64,000 nucleotides of DNA, taken from positions 523,501-587,500 of the forward strand of contig NZ_OY762276.1 of assembly GCF_963665445.1 (NCBI RefSeq), given 5' to 3'. The notes beneath the pieces are model-generated. The model made no database searches. It was not told where the DNA came from and saw only the letters and a list, made by a program, of their open reading frames with translations. The stretch comes from an uncultured Desulfobulbus sp. (lineage in GTDB: Bacteria > Desulfobacterota > Desulfobulbia > Desulfobulbales > Desulfobulbaceae). This document shows positions 17,773 through 26,550 of the stretch, one piece after another; within the stretch, counting starts at the first letter, position 1, and each line of letters starts with the position of its first letter. Both the position numbers and the translations under genes were made by a program.

Positions 17773-18984
17773 ATGGACTGCCTCCGCCTTCGTGCCCTCC
17801 GGGCGGTTTTTGTCGTGCTCGCTCTCTTGCCTTTTGATCGGCAGGTTGCCCTTGCGGCCTGCCGATCGATCCCAGGTCTGGAACCCCAGTCCGCCTATGC
17901 TGTGGCCGATTTCCGGGGGAGAATCGTCGAGGGCTGCAACCTCGATCGTCCGATGGTTCCGGCCTCCATTCTCAAGATCGCCACGGTCTCCTCGGCCCTG
18001 CGCATCCTTGGGCCGGGCTATCGTTTTCAAACCGAATTCTTCCTCGATCCCAAACAGAACCTGATCATCAAAGGGTACGGTGATCCCAGCCTGACGTCCG
18101 AGGAAGTGGCGCTGGTCATAGCCGAGCTCTCCAGGCTGGGGCTGCGCCGGGTGGGGCAGGTGCTTGTCGATGATTCGTCCTTTGCCCTGGAACACCAGGT
18201 GCCCGGACAGGCGCAGAGCGACAACCCCTATGATGCGCCCATCGGCCCGCTTTCGGTGAATTTCAATGCCATGCCGTTTGTCCGCACCGCCAGCGGCATT
18301 AAAAGTGATGAGCCGCAGACACCGACCCTGCCGTTGATGGCCGAGTTGGGCCGGGCCTATCCACCCGGCCGGTATAGAATCAACATCTGCCCGGGGCGTT
18401 GTCGGGTCGAGGAGCGCATGGCCCGCTACAGCGGCGAGCTGTTCATCGCCCTGATGCGCCAGCGGGGCATCGAGGTGGCAGGGTACGGCGGTCGAGGGCG
18501 GGTCTCGGCCCAGGATCGGCTTTTTTATCGTCATTTCAGCCGGCAGAATGTGGCTGAGATCAGCCGGAGCCTGCTCCACTACTCCTCCAACTACATGGCC
18601 AATTTGCTCTTTTTGACCTGCGGCGCGGTCCGCTCGGGTTATCCGGTTACCTGGGCCAAGGCGAGGAGGGCGGTGCAGCAGCAACTGCAAGAGACCATGG
18701 GAGGCGATAGTGCCCTGATCACCCAGATCGAGGGCGCGGGCTTGTCGCGGGAAAACCAGGTCACGGCCAGAGCCATGTTGCACCTATTGCATATTTTTCG
18801 CCAGGACAAGGACCTGCTCAACCAAGAACATGGGGTGGCGTTGAAAAGCGGCACCCTCAGCGGCGTCTACAATCTGGCTGGATATCTGGAGAACGGCGAC
18901 GCCTTCGTGATTCTGCTTGCACAGAAGGCCAACACGCGAACAGCGATTCTCCGCCGGTTGCAGGACCTCTATGCACCAAAATAG
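17773..18984 (+). CDS. dacB: D-alanyl-D-alanine carboxypeptidase/endopeptidase, PBP4 (S13) family
   Basis: Periplasmic penicillin-binding protein that trims or cleaves peptidoglycan cross-links. The 403 residues start with a signal sequence (hydrophobic AVFVVLALLPF). The three active-site motifs are present: SxxK as SILK near residue 66, SxN as SSN near 272 and KSG near 357. It begins 25 bases after trpB2. E. coli PBP4 is about 477 residues, so this one lacks part of the insert domain. Annotation is firm; the symbol follows the family. Confidence 0.85.
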   Translation: MDCLRLRALRAVFVVLALLPFDRQVALAACRSIPGLEPQSAYAVADFRGRIVEGCNLDRPMVPASILKIATVSSALRILGPGYRFQTEFFLDPKQNLIIKGYGDPSLTSEEVALVIAELSRLGLRRVGQVLVDDSSFALEHQVPGQAQSDNPYDAPIGPLSVNFNAMPFVRTASGIKSDEPQTPTLPLMAELGRAYPPGRYRINICPGRCRVEERMARYSGELFIALMRQRGIEVAGYGGRGRVSAQDRLFYRHFSRQNVAEISRSLLHYSSNYMANLLFLTCGAVRSGYPVTWAKARRAVQQQLQETMGGDSALITQIEGAGLSRENQVTARAMLHLLHIFRQDKDLLNQEHGVALKSGTLSGVYNLAGYLENGDAFVILLAQKANTRTAILRRLQDLYAPK

Positions 18985-19141
18985 ACGTAACCTTGGTGGT
19001 TTGGAGATGAAAAGTCAGAAAAATGACAGTAATTGGTTTTGCGCCAATAGACATTACCGCCATCGTTCTTATTATCCTTTCAACAGTGAATTTTATCGTA
19101 CCTGCCCATTCACCACTACCTTCTTTCACGTTTAAAGCGCT

Positions 19142-20095
19142 ATGGAGTACTACCAAATTCTTGGTGTGGCCAAGACGGCCAGCGCCGATGAGATAAAAAA
19201 GGCCTACCGTAAACTTGCCCTCAAGTACCATCCGGATAAAAATCAGGGCGATAAACAGGCCGAGGAAAAATTCAAGGAGATCAGCGAGGCCTACGCGGTG
19301 CTCTCCGATGCGGAAAAACGCCAGCAGTATGACACCTTTGGCTCCACCGGATTTAAGCAGCGGTACTCCCAGGAAGACATTTTCCGCAACTTCGATCTCA
19401 ACGATATTTTGCGCCAGTTCGGTTTTGGCGGCAATTTTCGATCGGGCGGCGCCGGCTTTCATACCAGCGGATTTCGTAGCGCGGGCGGTGGATCTCCCTT
19501 TGAGAATATCTTCGGCGGCACCGGGATGCGCGGCGGTTGCGGGGGAGGCGGTTGTGGACCGCAGCCAATGAAGGGGGACGACCTCACCTACGAACTGCAG
19601 GTCAGCCTGGAGGATGTCCTCCATGGTGCGGAAAAAACCATCAGCCTGCGTCACCAGGGAGGGCAGACACAAAACGTTTCGGTCAGGGTGCCCAAGGGCA
19701 TCGAGAGCGGCAAGCGGTTGCGTCTCAGCGGCAAAGGGGCTCCCTCGCCTTCAGGCGGAACAGCCGGAGATCTCTACCTCAAGGTGCAGGTCGCCGAGCA
19801 TGCCGTCTTTCAGCGCCAGGAAGACGACCTGGTGGTGGAACATCGCATTCCCTTCAGCGAGGCTTGTCTGGGGAGCAGCATCGAAGTAGCGACCCTGGAC
19901 GGGAAGAAATTCAATGTCAAGGTTCCGGCCGGTGTGCAGCAGGAGGCCAAACTGCGCATCAAGGGCCATGGCCTCCCCGCGGGCCCCATCGGTCAGCGGG
20001 GCGATCTCCTGGTGAAGATCGCTGTCCGTATCCCCAAAAAGCTTACGCCCGAGCAGGAAGAGGCGGTCAAGGCCTTGGCTGCGGTGGGGCTGTAA
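19142..20095 (+). CDS. DnaJ-like co-chaperone without zinc finger (CbpA type)
   Basis: A 317-residue J-domain protein that would stimulate DnaK ATPase. The J domain has HPD near residue 30. A Gly/Phe-rich stretch runs from about 85 to 140 and contains a short Cys/Gly patch (GGCGGGGCG). The two beta-sandwich client-binding domains follow ([15 protein letters not shown], then IKGHGLP). The four CxxCxGxG zinc motifs of DnaJ are missing, so this is a type II/CbpA-like protein. A bidirectional terminator follows. Confidence 0.88.
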   Translation: MEYYQILGVAKTASADEIKKAYRKLALKYHPDKNQGDKQAEEKFKEISEAYAVLSDAEKRQQYDTFGSTGFKQRYSQEDIFRNFDLNDILRQFGFGGNFRSGGAGFHTSGFRSAGGGSPFENIFGGTGMRGGCGGGGCGPQPMKGDDLTYELQVSLEDVLHGAEKTISLRHQGGQTQNVSVRVPKGIESGKRLRLSGKGAPSPSGGTAGDLYLKVQVAEHAVFQRQEDDLVVEHRIPFSEACLGSSIEVATLDGKKFNVKVPAGVQQEAKLRIKGHGLPAGPIGQRGDLLVKIAVRIPKKLTPEQEEAVKALAAVGL

Positions 20096-20111
20096 CAGCA
20101 CCCAGGAATGG

Positions 20112-20156
20112 AAAAAGCCCAGCGGGACGCATGTCTTCCCGCTGGGCTTTTTTTTA
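20112..20156. terminator. Bidirectional terminator between dnaJ-like gene and small lipoprotein
   Basis: A 13-bp stem (AAGCCCAGCGGGA against TCCCGCTGGGCTT) with T8 on the plus side and T5 on the minus side. It serves both the plus-strand chaperone gene and the minus-strand lipoprotein gene that end toward each other. Confidence 0.85.
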
Positions 20157-20191
20157 TGGATGCGACTGGGATAGAGGCAGCGTTTCTCGGA

Positions 20192-20437
20192 TTACTTGTT
20201 CTCGAAGGCCTGCTGGTCAGCCGCTTTGAATTTTTCAGTGGCGGCCTGCTGCAACTCCACCGCCTTTCTGGCCTCGTCCACAGGCCTTTTCACGGACTCG
20301 GCAGCCCTCTGTCCCAGCTGCTGCTGGAAACTCTGCTGCTTTTCTTTTTTGTTGTGCTCCTGGCACCCCGCAAGCAGCGCAATGGCAAGGACAGCCGCCA
20401 TGCACAGGGGCAGTGTTCGCCGAGTTGTCGTCCGCAT
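20192..20437 (-). CDS. Small coiled-coil lipoprotein
   Basis: An 81-residue protein with signal peptide and lipobox LLAGC near residues 21-25. The mature 55 residues are charged, rich in Gln, Ala, Glu and Lys, and likely form a single amphipathic helix. The ATG at 20437 is nine bases after the aminotransferase stop and has GAGAAAGAAG upstream; a GTG at 20449 overlaps that stop. The function is unknown; small Lpp-like lipoproteins have this shape. Confidence 0.65.
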   Translation of the reverse strand: MRTTTRRTLPLCMAAVLAIALLAGCQEHNKKEKQQSFQQQLGQRAAESVKRPVDEARKAVELQQAATEKFKAADQQAFENK

Positions 20438-20445
20438 CTTCTTTC

Positions 20446-21630
20446 TCACTGTGCGCAGAGTTCCCGAATCGATTCTCCGAGCCGTTTGATCCCCTCGACA
20501 ATGGTCGCCTCGTCGGAGCAGGAAAAGTTGAGCCGTAGGGTGTTGGAATCCTTGCGGTCGACATAGAAGGGTGTCCCGGGGACGAAGGCCACCTTCTTTT
20601 GAATGGCGGCCTCAAAGAGGGCCAGGGACGACATCCCCTCCGGCAGGGTGATCCAGAGGAACATGCCGCCTTCGGGATTGGTGAACCGGACCTCGGGGGG
20701 AAAGAAATCCTTGATCGCGCCGATCATGGCCTCCTTCTGTTTGCCGTATTGGTCAATGATGGTGGCGATGTGGGCGTCGATATCATTGTCGCTGAGATAG
20801 CGGTGCAAGATGCGCTGGGCCAGGTAGTCGGAGTGGAGGTCCGCGGCCTGCTTGGCGATCACCAGCTTGTCCATGATCGTCGGGGGGGCGACCAGCCAGC
20901 CGAGACGGAGGGCGGGGGCCACGGTCTTGGAAAAGGATCCGAGGAGAACGGTGTTTTCCGGGGCAAGCTTTTTGAAGGAGATCTTCGGTTCTCCGGAGAA
21001 ACGGAGATCGCCGTAGGGGTCATCCTGGATGATCAGGCAGGAGGAGCCCCCGATCAAGTCGGCCACGGCCTTGCGGTTCTCGTTGCTGTAACTGATACCG
21101 CTCGGATTTTGAAAGTTGGTCACCGTGTAGAGCAGTTTCGGCTCTCGTTCACTGAGGATATGGGCGAGTTTCTCGGTTTCCATGCCGCCCTCTCTCACCG
21201 GAACCGGATGAAACCGGGGGCGGTACATGGCAAAGGCCTGGATCGCACCGAGATAGCCGGGTTCCTCGATGATCAGATCATCGCCCTCGTTGAGAAAGGT
21301 CTTGCCCAAAAGATCCAACCCCTGCTGGGAGCCAGTGGTGATGAGGATGTCCTCGACCGGGATGTCGAGCCCGTCGCGTTTCTTGTAGCGGTCGCTGATA
21401 AACTGGCGCAGGCCGATATAGCCCTCGGAGTTGGCATACTGGAGGATCTGATCACCGGCTTCCTCGAAGACGTCGTTGGCAGCCTTCTGCAGCCCCTTGA
21501 CCGGAAAGAACTGGCGGTTGGGCAAGCCTCCGGCAAAGGAGATGATCGAGGAGTCGATGGTGACCTTGAGGATTTCCCGAATAAAGGATTTGGGCACATC
21601 GTTGATACGATCGGAGAATGCGTTTTCCAT
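20446..21630 (-). CDS. PLP-dependent class I/II aminotransferase, LysN/2-aminoadipate type
   Basis: A 394-residue fold-type I aminotransferase. The order SFAGGLPNRQFFP, TTGSQQGLDLLGKTF, PKLLYTVTNFQNPSG, QDDPYGDLRF and the PLP Lys in SFSKTVAPALRLGW near residue 235 matches the MocR/LysN group. Members transaminate 2-aminoadipate, leucine or aromatic amino acids. Because leuC and leuD are upstream on the same strand, a role in branched-chain or aminoadipate metabolism is plausible. Substrate is not decided by sequence alone. GAGG lies five bases before the ATG. Confidence 0.85.
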   Translation of the reverse strand: MENAFSDRINDVPKSFIREILKVTIDSSIISFAGGLPNRQFFPVKGLQKAANDVFEEAGDQILQYANSEGYIGLRQFISDRYKKRDGLDIPVEDILITTGSQQGLDLLGKTFLNEGDDLIIEEPGYLGAIQAFAMYRPRFHPVPVREGGMETEKLAHILSEREPKLLYTVTNFQNPSGISYSNENRKAVADLIGGSSCLIIQDDPYGDLRFSGEPKISFKKLAPENTVLLGSFSKTVAPALRLGWLVAPPTIMDKLVIAKQAADLHSDYLAQRILHRYLSDNDIDAHIATIIDQYGKQKEAMIGAIKDFFPPEVRFTNPEGGMFLWITLPEGMSSLALFEAAIQKKVAFVPGTPFYVDRKDSNTLRLNFSCSDEATIVEGIKRLGESIRELCAQ

Positions 21631-21717
21631 AAAAGCCTCACAGCTCGGTTGTGCCGGGCAAAGGAATTGAACGGGATGGAGAAAGGCCGAGCGCCTGGGA
21701 AAGGTGGGGTCTTTCGA

Positions 21718-22125
21718 TCAGATAAATGTTGCGCGTTTACGATAGACCGTTGCCTGGCTTTTGGCAACAGCTTGACCGCTGTTGGACTCGGTGACCACGA
21801 TATCGTAGAGGGCGGTGGCCCCGCCGAGGTGCACCTCTTTGGCCTCGGCCACCAGATGGTCGCCGGCCTGGGAGGGGCGGAGGAAGCTGATGGCCACGTT
21901 CATCGCCAGGGCGGTCTGGCCGTGGGAGTTGCTGGCCGCGGCAAAGGCGATATCCCCCAGGGCGAAGACCAGGCCGCCGTGGGTCATGCCATGAAAGTTG
22001 AGCATGGACTCGCTCACTGTCAGCGACACCCGGCTGTAGCCCGGTTCGATGGCTTCAATGTTGGCGCCGAGAAAGTTGGCAAAGGCGTCCTTGCGGATAT
22101 GGTGTTCGATTTCTGGCTGGATCAT
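21718..22125 (-). CDS. PaaI-type hotdog-fold thioesterase
   Basis: A 135-residue acyl-CoA thioesterase-like protein. The hotdog signature is NFHGMTHGGLVFALGDIAFAAASN, with the PaaI-type HGG and Asp. The start at 22125 (MIQPEIEHH) gives the usual family length; the frame runs 24 codons further upstream but that stretch does not resemble the family. PaaI-like enzymes release CoA from phenylacetyl or other acyl intermediates. The true substrate is unknown. It lies between the leu genes and the aminotransferase. Confidence 0.8.
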   Translation of the reverse strand: MIQPEIEHHIRKDAFANFLGANIEAIEPGYSRVSLTVSESMLNFHGMTHGGLVFALGDIAFAAASNSHGQTALAMNVAISFLRPSQAGDHLVAEAKEVHLGGATALYDIVVTESNSGQAVAKSQATVYRKRATFI

Positions 22126-22202
22126 TGGATCATTAGGGGATGGATTGTGGAGGTCGGGCACAGGGATGTGACCAACCTCCACAAGGAAACCAATCAATAG
22201 AT

Positions 22203-22304
22203 GTCGTTCTCGTACAAGGCCACGTGAACGACGTTGCGAACTTCGTCACGGACTGATTTCATGACTCCAAACTTGCTGGTTTTTGACTCTTTGCGAAGCC
22301 ATCA
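22203..22304 (-). repeat. 102-bp dispersed repeat, copy A
   Basis: First of four related elements (others at 37622, 49035 and 55288). In the element's own orientation it begins TGATGGCTTCG, continues AAAGAGTCAAAA and ends in a hairpin, GTCGTTCACGT, GGCCTTGT, ACGAGAACGAC (one stem mismatch). Its first three bases are the TGA stop of leuD, so the repeat abuts the gene exactly. It separates leuD from the thioesterase gene. Confidence 0.75.
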
Positions 22305-22829
22305 ATAATTCGCATCCGCAAAGGCGAGCCAGCCGCCGGCGCCGATCAGCTTCTTGTCAAAGGGATTGAGGCTGAAGCTGCATTCCACCTTGGCATCGCT
22401 GCCGGTGGCGATCAGTTTTTCCGCCTCCAAATCGACCTCGACCATCACCTTGCCCTTGAGGGCAAAGAGTTTGTCCAGGTCGTCCTTGCTCAGTTCGACG
22501 GCGAGAATGCCGCAGTTGAACATATTCTGGCGGAAGATCCGGGCAAAACTCTCGCCGACCACCACATTGATGTCGTTCACCTCCAGGGCCCAGACCGCAT
22601 GTTCGCGGGAGGAGCCGCAGCCGAAGTTGGAACGGGTGATCAGGACCCGTGCCTCCTCCATGACCGTGGAATGGGGATCGAAGTCCTGGCCTTCCAGGCG
22701 CAGGTCCTCGAGCAGATGGGGGGCAAGTGCCTTCTTGGTGATCTCGGTCAGGTACTTGGCCGGGATGATCTCGTCGGTGTTGATGTCGCTTCTATCGATA
22801 AAGGCCGCGGGGCCGCCAAACTGTTTCAT
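22302..22829 (-). CDS. leuD: 3-isopropylmalate dehydratase, small subunit
   Basis: The 175-residue swivel subunit of an aconitase-family hydro-lyase, normally isomerising 2- to 3-isopropylmalate in leucine synthesis. DINTDEIIPAKYL, SNFGCGSSREHA near residue 68 and ARIFRQNMFNCGI are typical. The length and sequence are of the short type shared by LeuD and homoaconitase, so homoaconitase-like or dimethylmalate dehydratase activity is possible. It follows leuC by 30 bases. The stop codon is also the edge of repeat copy A. Confidence 0.88.
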   Translation of the reverse strand: MKQFGGPAAFIDRSDINTDEIIPAKYLTEITKKALAPHLLEDLRLEGQDFDPHSTVMEEARVLITRSNFGCGSSREHAVWALEVNDINVVVGESFARIFRQNMFNCGILAVELSKDDLDKLFALKGKVMVEVDLEAEKLIATGSDAKVECSFSLNPFDKKLIGAGGWLAFADANY

Positions 22830-22859
22830 AGGTCTTCCTTGTTCGGGTTCGGGTCTGTC

Positions 22860-24146
22860 TCAGTTGAGATAAGCACGGGGATCGGTGATGGTGCCGGTGA
22901 TGGCCGCAGCGGCAGCACTGGCCGGGCTCATCAGGTGGACCATGCCGCCCTTACCCATGCGGCCGTTGAAGTTGCGGTTGGTGGTGGAGGCACAGACCTC
23001 GCCATCGGCCAAAACACCGCTGCTCATGCCCAGACAGGCACCGCAGGTGGGGTTGAGCACGCAGAAACCGCTGTCCATGAAGATCTTGATCAACCCCTCT
23101 TCCAGGGCCTGCGAGTAGATTTTCGGGGTCGCGGGGACGAGAATGCCGCGCACGCTCTCGGCAACGGTCTTGCCCTTGATGATCGCCGCCGCCTCGCGGA
23201 TATCCTCGATGCGGCCGTTGGTGCAGGAACCGATATAGACCTGATCGACCTTGGTGCCTTCCATCTCGGTGACATCCTTGACACAGTCGGGCTTGTAGCC
23301 GTAGGTGACCTGCGGGCCGAGGGTGGAAACATCGATGGTCAGCACACGCTCATAGACCGCATCGGCATCGGAGCGCCATTTGGCAAAGTCTTCCGCCGCC
23401 GCCTCAACGCTTGCGTAGTCGCCCTGGATAAAGGGCCAGAGATATTGGGCGGTGACCATGTCCGGCTGGCACACGCCGGAGGTGGCGCCGGCTTCGACCG
23501 CCATGTTGCACAGGGTCATGCGCGAGGCCATGTTCATCTGATCGATCACCGGACCGCAGAACTCGATCACCATATCGGTGCCGCCGTTGACGGTCAGTTG
23601 CTTGATCACGTTGAGGATGATGTCCTTGGCGCCCACGCCCTTGGCCAGGGTGCCGCTGATCTCGACCTTGAGCGACTTGGGAGCACGGAAGGCGCAGACA
23701 CCCTTGAGGATGCCGACCTCGAGATCGGTGGTGCCGACACCGGCGGCAAAGGCCCCGAAGGCGCCGTGGGTGCAGGTGTGGGAGTCGCCCATGATGACCG
23801 TGTTGCCCGGGCGGATGAACCCTTTTTCCGGAAAGAGGGCATGACAGACACCGTTGCGACCAATGTCGAAGAAGTCCTTGATGTTGTGGCGCCGTGCCCA
23901 GTCGCGCATGATCTTTGCCTGGGTTGCGGTCTTGGAGTCCTTGGGTGGAGTGACATGGTCGATGACCGCCTTGATCCGCGAGGGATCACAGACCCGATCC
24001 ATTCCCTTTTCCATGAGGTCCATAATGGCGATGGGGGTGGTGATTTCGTGGCACATGATGACATCGATATCGAGCACCATATTGCCCGGTGTCGGGGTGT
24101 CCCGCAGGTGGGCCGCAAAGATTTTCTCCGTAATGGTCTGTCCCAT
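22860..24146 (-). CDS. leuC: 3-isopropylmalate dehydratase, large subunit
   Basis: The 428-residue catalytic subunit with a 4Fe-4S cluster. Cluster Cys are in GSCTNGR near residue 300 and NPTCGACLG near 360. DSHTCTHGAFGAFAAGVGTTD and MDVVVD-like DIDVIMCHE regions carry active-site residues. The start at 24146 (MGQTITEKIFAAHL) has GGAG seven bases upstream; the frame extends 31 codons further without family similarity. It is the roughly 420-residue class also found in archaea and used for leucine or homoaconitate. No leuA or leuB is in the window. Confidence 0.9.
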   Translation of the reverse strand: MGQTITEKIFAAHLRDTPTPGNMVLDIDVIMCHEITTPIAIMDLMEKGMDRVCDPSRIKAVIDHVTPPKDSKTATQAKIMRDWARRHNIKDFFDIGRNGVCHALFPEKGFIRPGNTVIMGDSHTCTHGAFGAFAAGVGTTDLEVGILKGVCAFRAPKSLKVEISGTLAKGVGAKDIILNVIKQLTVNGGTDMVIEFCGPVIDQMNMASRMTLCNMAVEAGATSGVCQPDMVTAQYLWPFIQGDYASVEAAAEDFAKWRSDADAVYERVLTIDVSTLGPQVTYGYKPDCVKDVTEMEGTKVDQVYIGSCTNGRIEDIREAAAIIKGKTVAESVRGILVPATPKIYSQALEEGLIKIFMDSGFCVLNPTCGACLGMSSGVLADGEVCASTTNRNFNGRMGKGGMVHLMSPASAAAAAITGTITDPRAYLN

Positions 24147-24316
24147 TCTTGCACTCCAAAAGGCTAAAATATGGAAAAAAGAAAAAGGGCAGCGATGGCT
24201 GGGAATGCGCTGCCGCAATGTCGAATAAACGCAAATCAATACACCCGGCGGCCGGGTTCGTCAATTTCTTTTGGGCCATGAGCGGCCGAGGTGCACGGGC
24301 AAAAACACGGAACAAC

Positions 24317-24345
24317 TGTACATTATCAAATTGATTGCGTATACT
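24317..24345 (+). promoter_or_regulatory. Promoter for the YejA-like gene
   Basis: TGTACA (24317-24322), 17 bases, TATACT (24340-24345). The -10 matches five of six consensus bases and the -35 four of six. The start would be near 24352, about 59 bases before the chosen ATG. Confidence 0.45.
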
Positions 24346-24410
24346 GATCGAGTTTGTCCCCTTCACCTCCAGTGACCCCCTGTTCCTCCACACCTATTTC
24401 GAGCAAAGCT

Positions 24411-26210
24411 ATGAACCACAGCCGCCTGGGAATTTTTTTGACTCTGTGTTGCCTTTTTGTGACTGCATCCACAAGCCATGCCGCCCATGGGATCAGCATT
24501 GACGGCCATCTCAAGTATCCGCAAGGTTTCGACCGTTTTGCCTATACCGCGCCGGAGGCCAAGCAGGGCGGAACCCTGGTCCTCCATGATCTGGGCAGTT
24601 TTGAAAAGATGAACCCGTTCACCCTCAAGGGCTCCGCACCGCAAGGGTTGACTCCTTACGTCTTTGAGACGCTGGCCGTTGCCAGCCAGGACGAGCCCTT
24701 TGCCGAATATGGTCTGATTGCCGAAGACATCGAGTTGGCCGCGGACAAGAAGTCGGTCACCTTCACCCTCAACCCCAAGGCCCATTTTTCCGACGGTTCG
24801 CCGATTATGGCCGAAGATGTCAAATTTTCCCTGGACACCCTGAAAAGCGAGCAGGCCCATCCCTTTTATCAGCTGTATTTTCATGATATCGAACGGGCGG
24901 AGATCCTGGGGCCGCGCAAGATCCGTTTCCTCTTTGTTCGCCCCAACCGGGAACTGCACATGGTGGCCGCCCAGTTGCCGGTGCTCAGCAAGAAATTCTA
25001 CGCAACCCATCCCTTCAACCCGAACGACGGCAAGGGGGCGATGGATATTCCCGTGGGCAGCGGACCCTATGTGGTCAGTGACGTCCAGCCGGGAAAATCG
25101 ATCACCTACAGCAAAAATCCCGACTACTGGGCCAGGGATCTGAATGTGCGCCGCGGCATGTTCAACTTCAACACCATTGTGGTCAAATATTTCAAGGATC
25201 CGGTGGTTAGCCTCGAGGCCTTCAAGGCCGGTGAGTTCGATTTCCTCATGGTCCATATCGCCAAGCAGTGGAACCGGGACCTGACCGGCCGCCGTTTTGA
25301 TGACGGCGAACTGGTCAAAAAGACCTTTCCCCATAAAAACAATGCCGGGATTCAAGGGTTTGCCTTGAATATCCGCAAACCCCTGTTCCAGGACCGGCGG
25401 GTGCGGCAGGCACTGGGGCTGGCCCTTGATTTCGAGTGGACCAATAAAACGCTCTTTTTTGACCAGTACACCCGCAACAACTCCTTCTTCTCCAACTCGA
25501 GCTATGCGGCTGTTGGCCTGCCCAGCGAGGCGGAGCTGCAGCTACTCAACCCCTTCCGCGAGCAGTTGCCGCCGGAAGTTTTCACCACACCGCTGACCCC
25601 GCCGTCCACCAATCCGCCTTCAAGTCTGCGGGCCAACCTCCGTTTGGCGCAACAACTGCTTACAGAGGCAGGCTGGGCGGTCAAGGATGGGGTGTTGGTC
25701 AACGACCAAGGGCAACCCTTTGCCTTTGAGATTCTCCTTGCCGACGGTGCCTTTGAGCGGGTGATCGCGTCCTATGCCGCCAATCTGGGTAAACTCGGGA
25801 TCAGGGTCAACTATCGAACCATCGACCCGGCCCTGTATGCCGATCGGGTGAAAAATTTCGATTTTGACATGGTCGTGGGCGGGTACGGCCAGTCGCAGTC
25901 GCCGGGCAATGAGCAGCGCGATTACTGGACAAGTGGCTCCGCCGACCGCAAGGGATCACGCAACATTATCGGCATCAAGAGTCCGGTGGTGGATGCCCTG
26001 GTCGATGCCGTCATCTATGCCCAAGATCAGGATTCGCTGACCACCGCCTGCCGCGCCCTGGATCGAGTGCTCTGGTACGGCTACTACATCGTCCCGAACT
26101 GGTACCTGGCCTATCATCGTCTGGCCTTTGCCTGCAAACTGCGATATCCGCAGACCGTGCCCTTGTATTACAGCTACGATCAATGGCTTGACACCTGGTG
26201 GACCAAGTAA
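24411..26210 (+). CDS. yejA: Extracellular solute-binding protein family 5, YejA-like
   Basis: A 599-residue periplasmic peptide-binding protein. The start at 24411 gives a clear signal peptide ending near SHAAHG. The order GGTLVLHDLGSFEKMNPFTLKG, HFSDGSPIMAEDVKFSLDTL, SGPYVV, NPDYWARDL, DRRVRQALGLALDFEW and IVPNWYLAYHR fits the YejA branch, which binds microcin C-like or murein-derived peptides. The usual ABC partners YejB, YejE and YejF are absent here, so it either works with a transporter elsewhere or as a sensor-like orphan. A terminator follows about 130 bases downstream. Confidence 0.85.
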   Translation: MNHSRLGIFLTLCCLFVTASTSHAAHGISIDGHLKYPQGFDRFAYTAPEAKQGGTLVLHDLGSFEKMNPFTLKGSAPQGLTPYVFETLAVASQDEPFAEYGLIAEDIELAADKKSVTFTLNPKAHFSDGSPIMAEDVKFSLDTLKSEQAHPFYQLYFHDIERAEILGPRKIRFLFVRPNRELHMVAAQLPVLSKKFYATHPFNPNDGKGAMDIPVGSGPYVVSDVQPGKSITYSKNPDYWARDLNVRRGMFNFNTIVVKYFKDPVVSLEAFKAGEFDFLMVHIAKQWNRDLTGRRFDDGELVKKTFPHKNNAGIQGFALNIRKPLFQDRRVRQALGLALDFEWTNKTLFFDQYTRNNSFFSNSSYAAVGLPSEAELQLLNPFREQLPPEVFTTPLTPPSTNPPSSLRANLRLAQQLLTEAGWAVKDGVLVNDQGQPFAFEILLADGAFERVIASYAANLGKLGIRVNYRTIDPALYADRVKNFDFDMVVGGYGQSQSPGNEQRDYWTSGSADRKGSRNIIGIKSPVVDALVDAVIYAQDQDSLTTACRALDRVLWYGYYIVPNWYLAYHRLAFACKLRYPQTVPLYYSYDQWLDTWWTK

Positions 26211-26550
26211 TCCCAGCGGGTTGTGGTAGAAAGGGAGAACACACAACAACGATACGGTGAACGGAGGCTAACCGCAGGAGTTAGGCGGCTTTTTCGCGCT
26301 TTTTGTCACCAGGCTTTGGGATCGTTAAAACCAAACAATGGGCGAGATCCATGCCATCTCGCGGTTTTCGTTGTTTTTTCCGGGTAATTCCCCTAAATTT
26401 GCAGCAGAAGGACAGTGGTCGTTTTCGTCAACAGCCTGAACAATGACGGTTTGAGTTTCGGAAGTTACTCAGTCAATATGAGGTGCTTGCACGGATTTTT
26501 CCTCCTGATAAGGTTGTCGCTTTTCGACTGACGAGGTTTTTTGGACGTAC
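26211..26550. other. 340-base spacer after the YejA-like gene
   Basis: No gene is supported here. It holds the terminator at 26327-26379 and, upstream of it, a G/C-rich patch at about 26265-26300 with a short stem (CTAAC against GTTAG) and two T5 runs that may be a second weak terminator. The last 150 bases show no clear promoter for the gene at 26551. Confidence 0.5.
26327..26379 (+). terminator. Terminator after the YejA-like gene
   Basis: GCGAGAT, seven-base loop, ATCTCGC, with outer AAAACC against GGTTTT across a left-side bulge, followed by CGTTGTTTTTT. It is the best intrinsic terminator in this spacer. Confidence 0.6.

Noticed and set aside
18994-19096. Fifth copy of the 102-bp repeat after dacB
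   Set aside because: The start (TGGTGGTTTGG, then GAAAAGTCAG) resembles copy D, but the terminal hairpin is missing. At best a remnant.
26240-26310. Riboswitch in the spacer after the YejA-like gene
   Set aside because: No match to GEMM, cobalamin or other consensus cores I know; short stems with T-runs fit weak terminators better.
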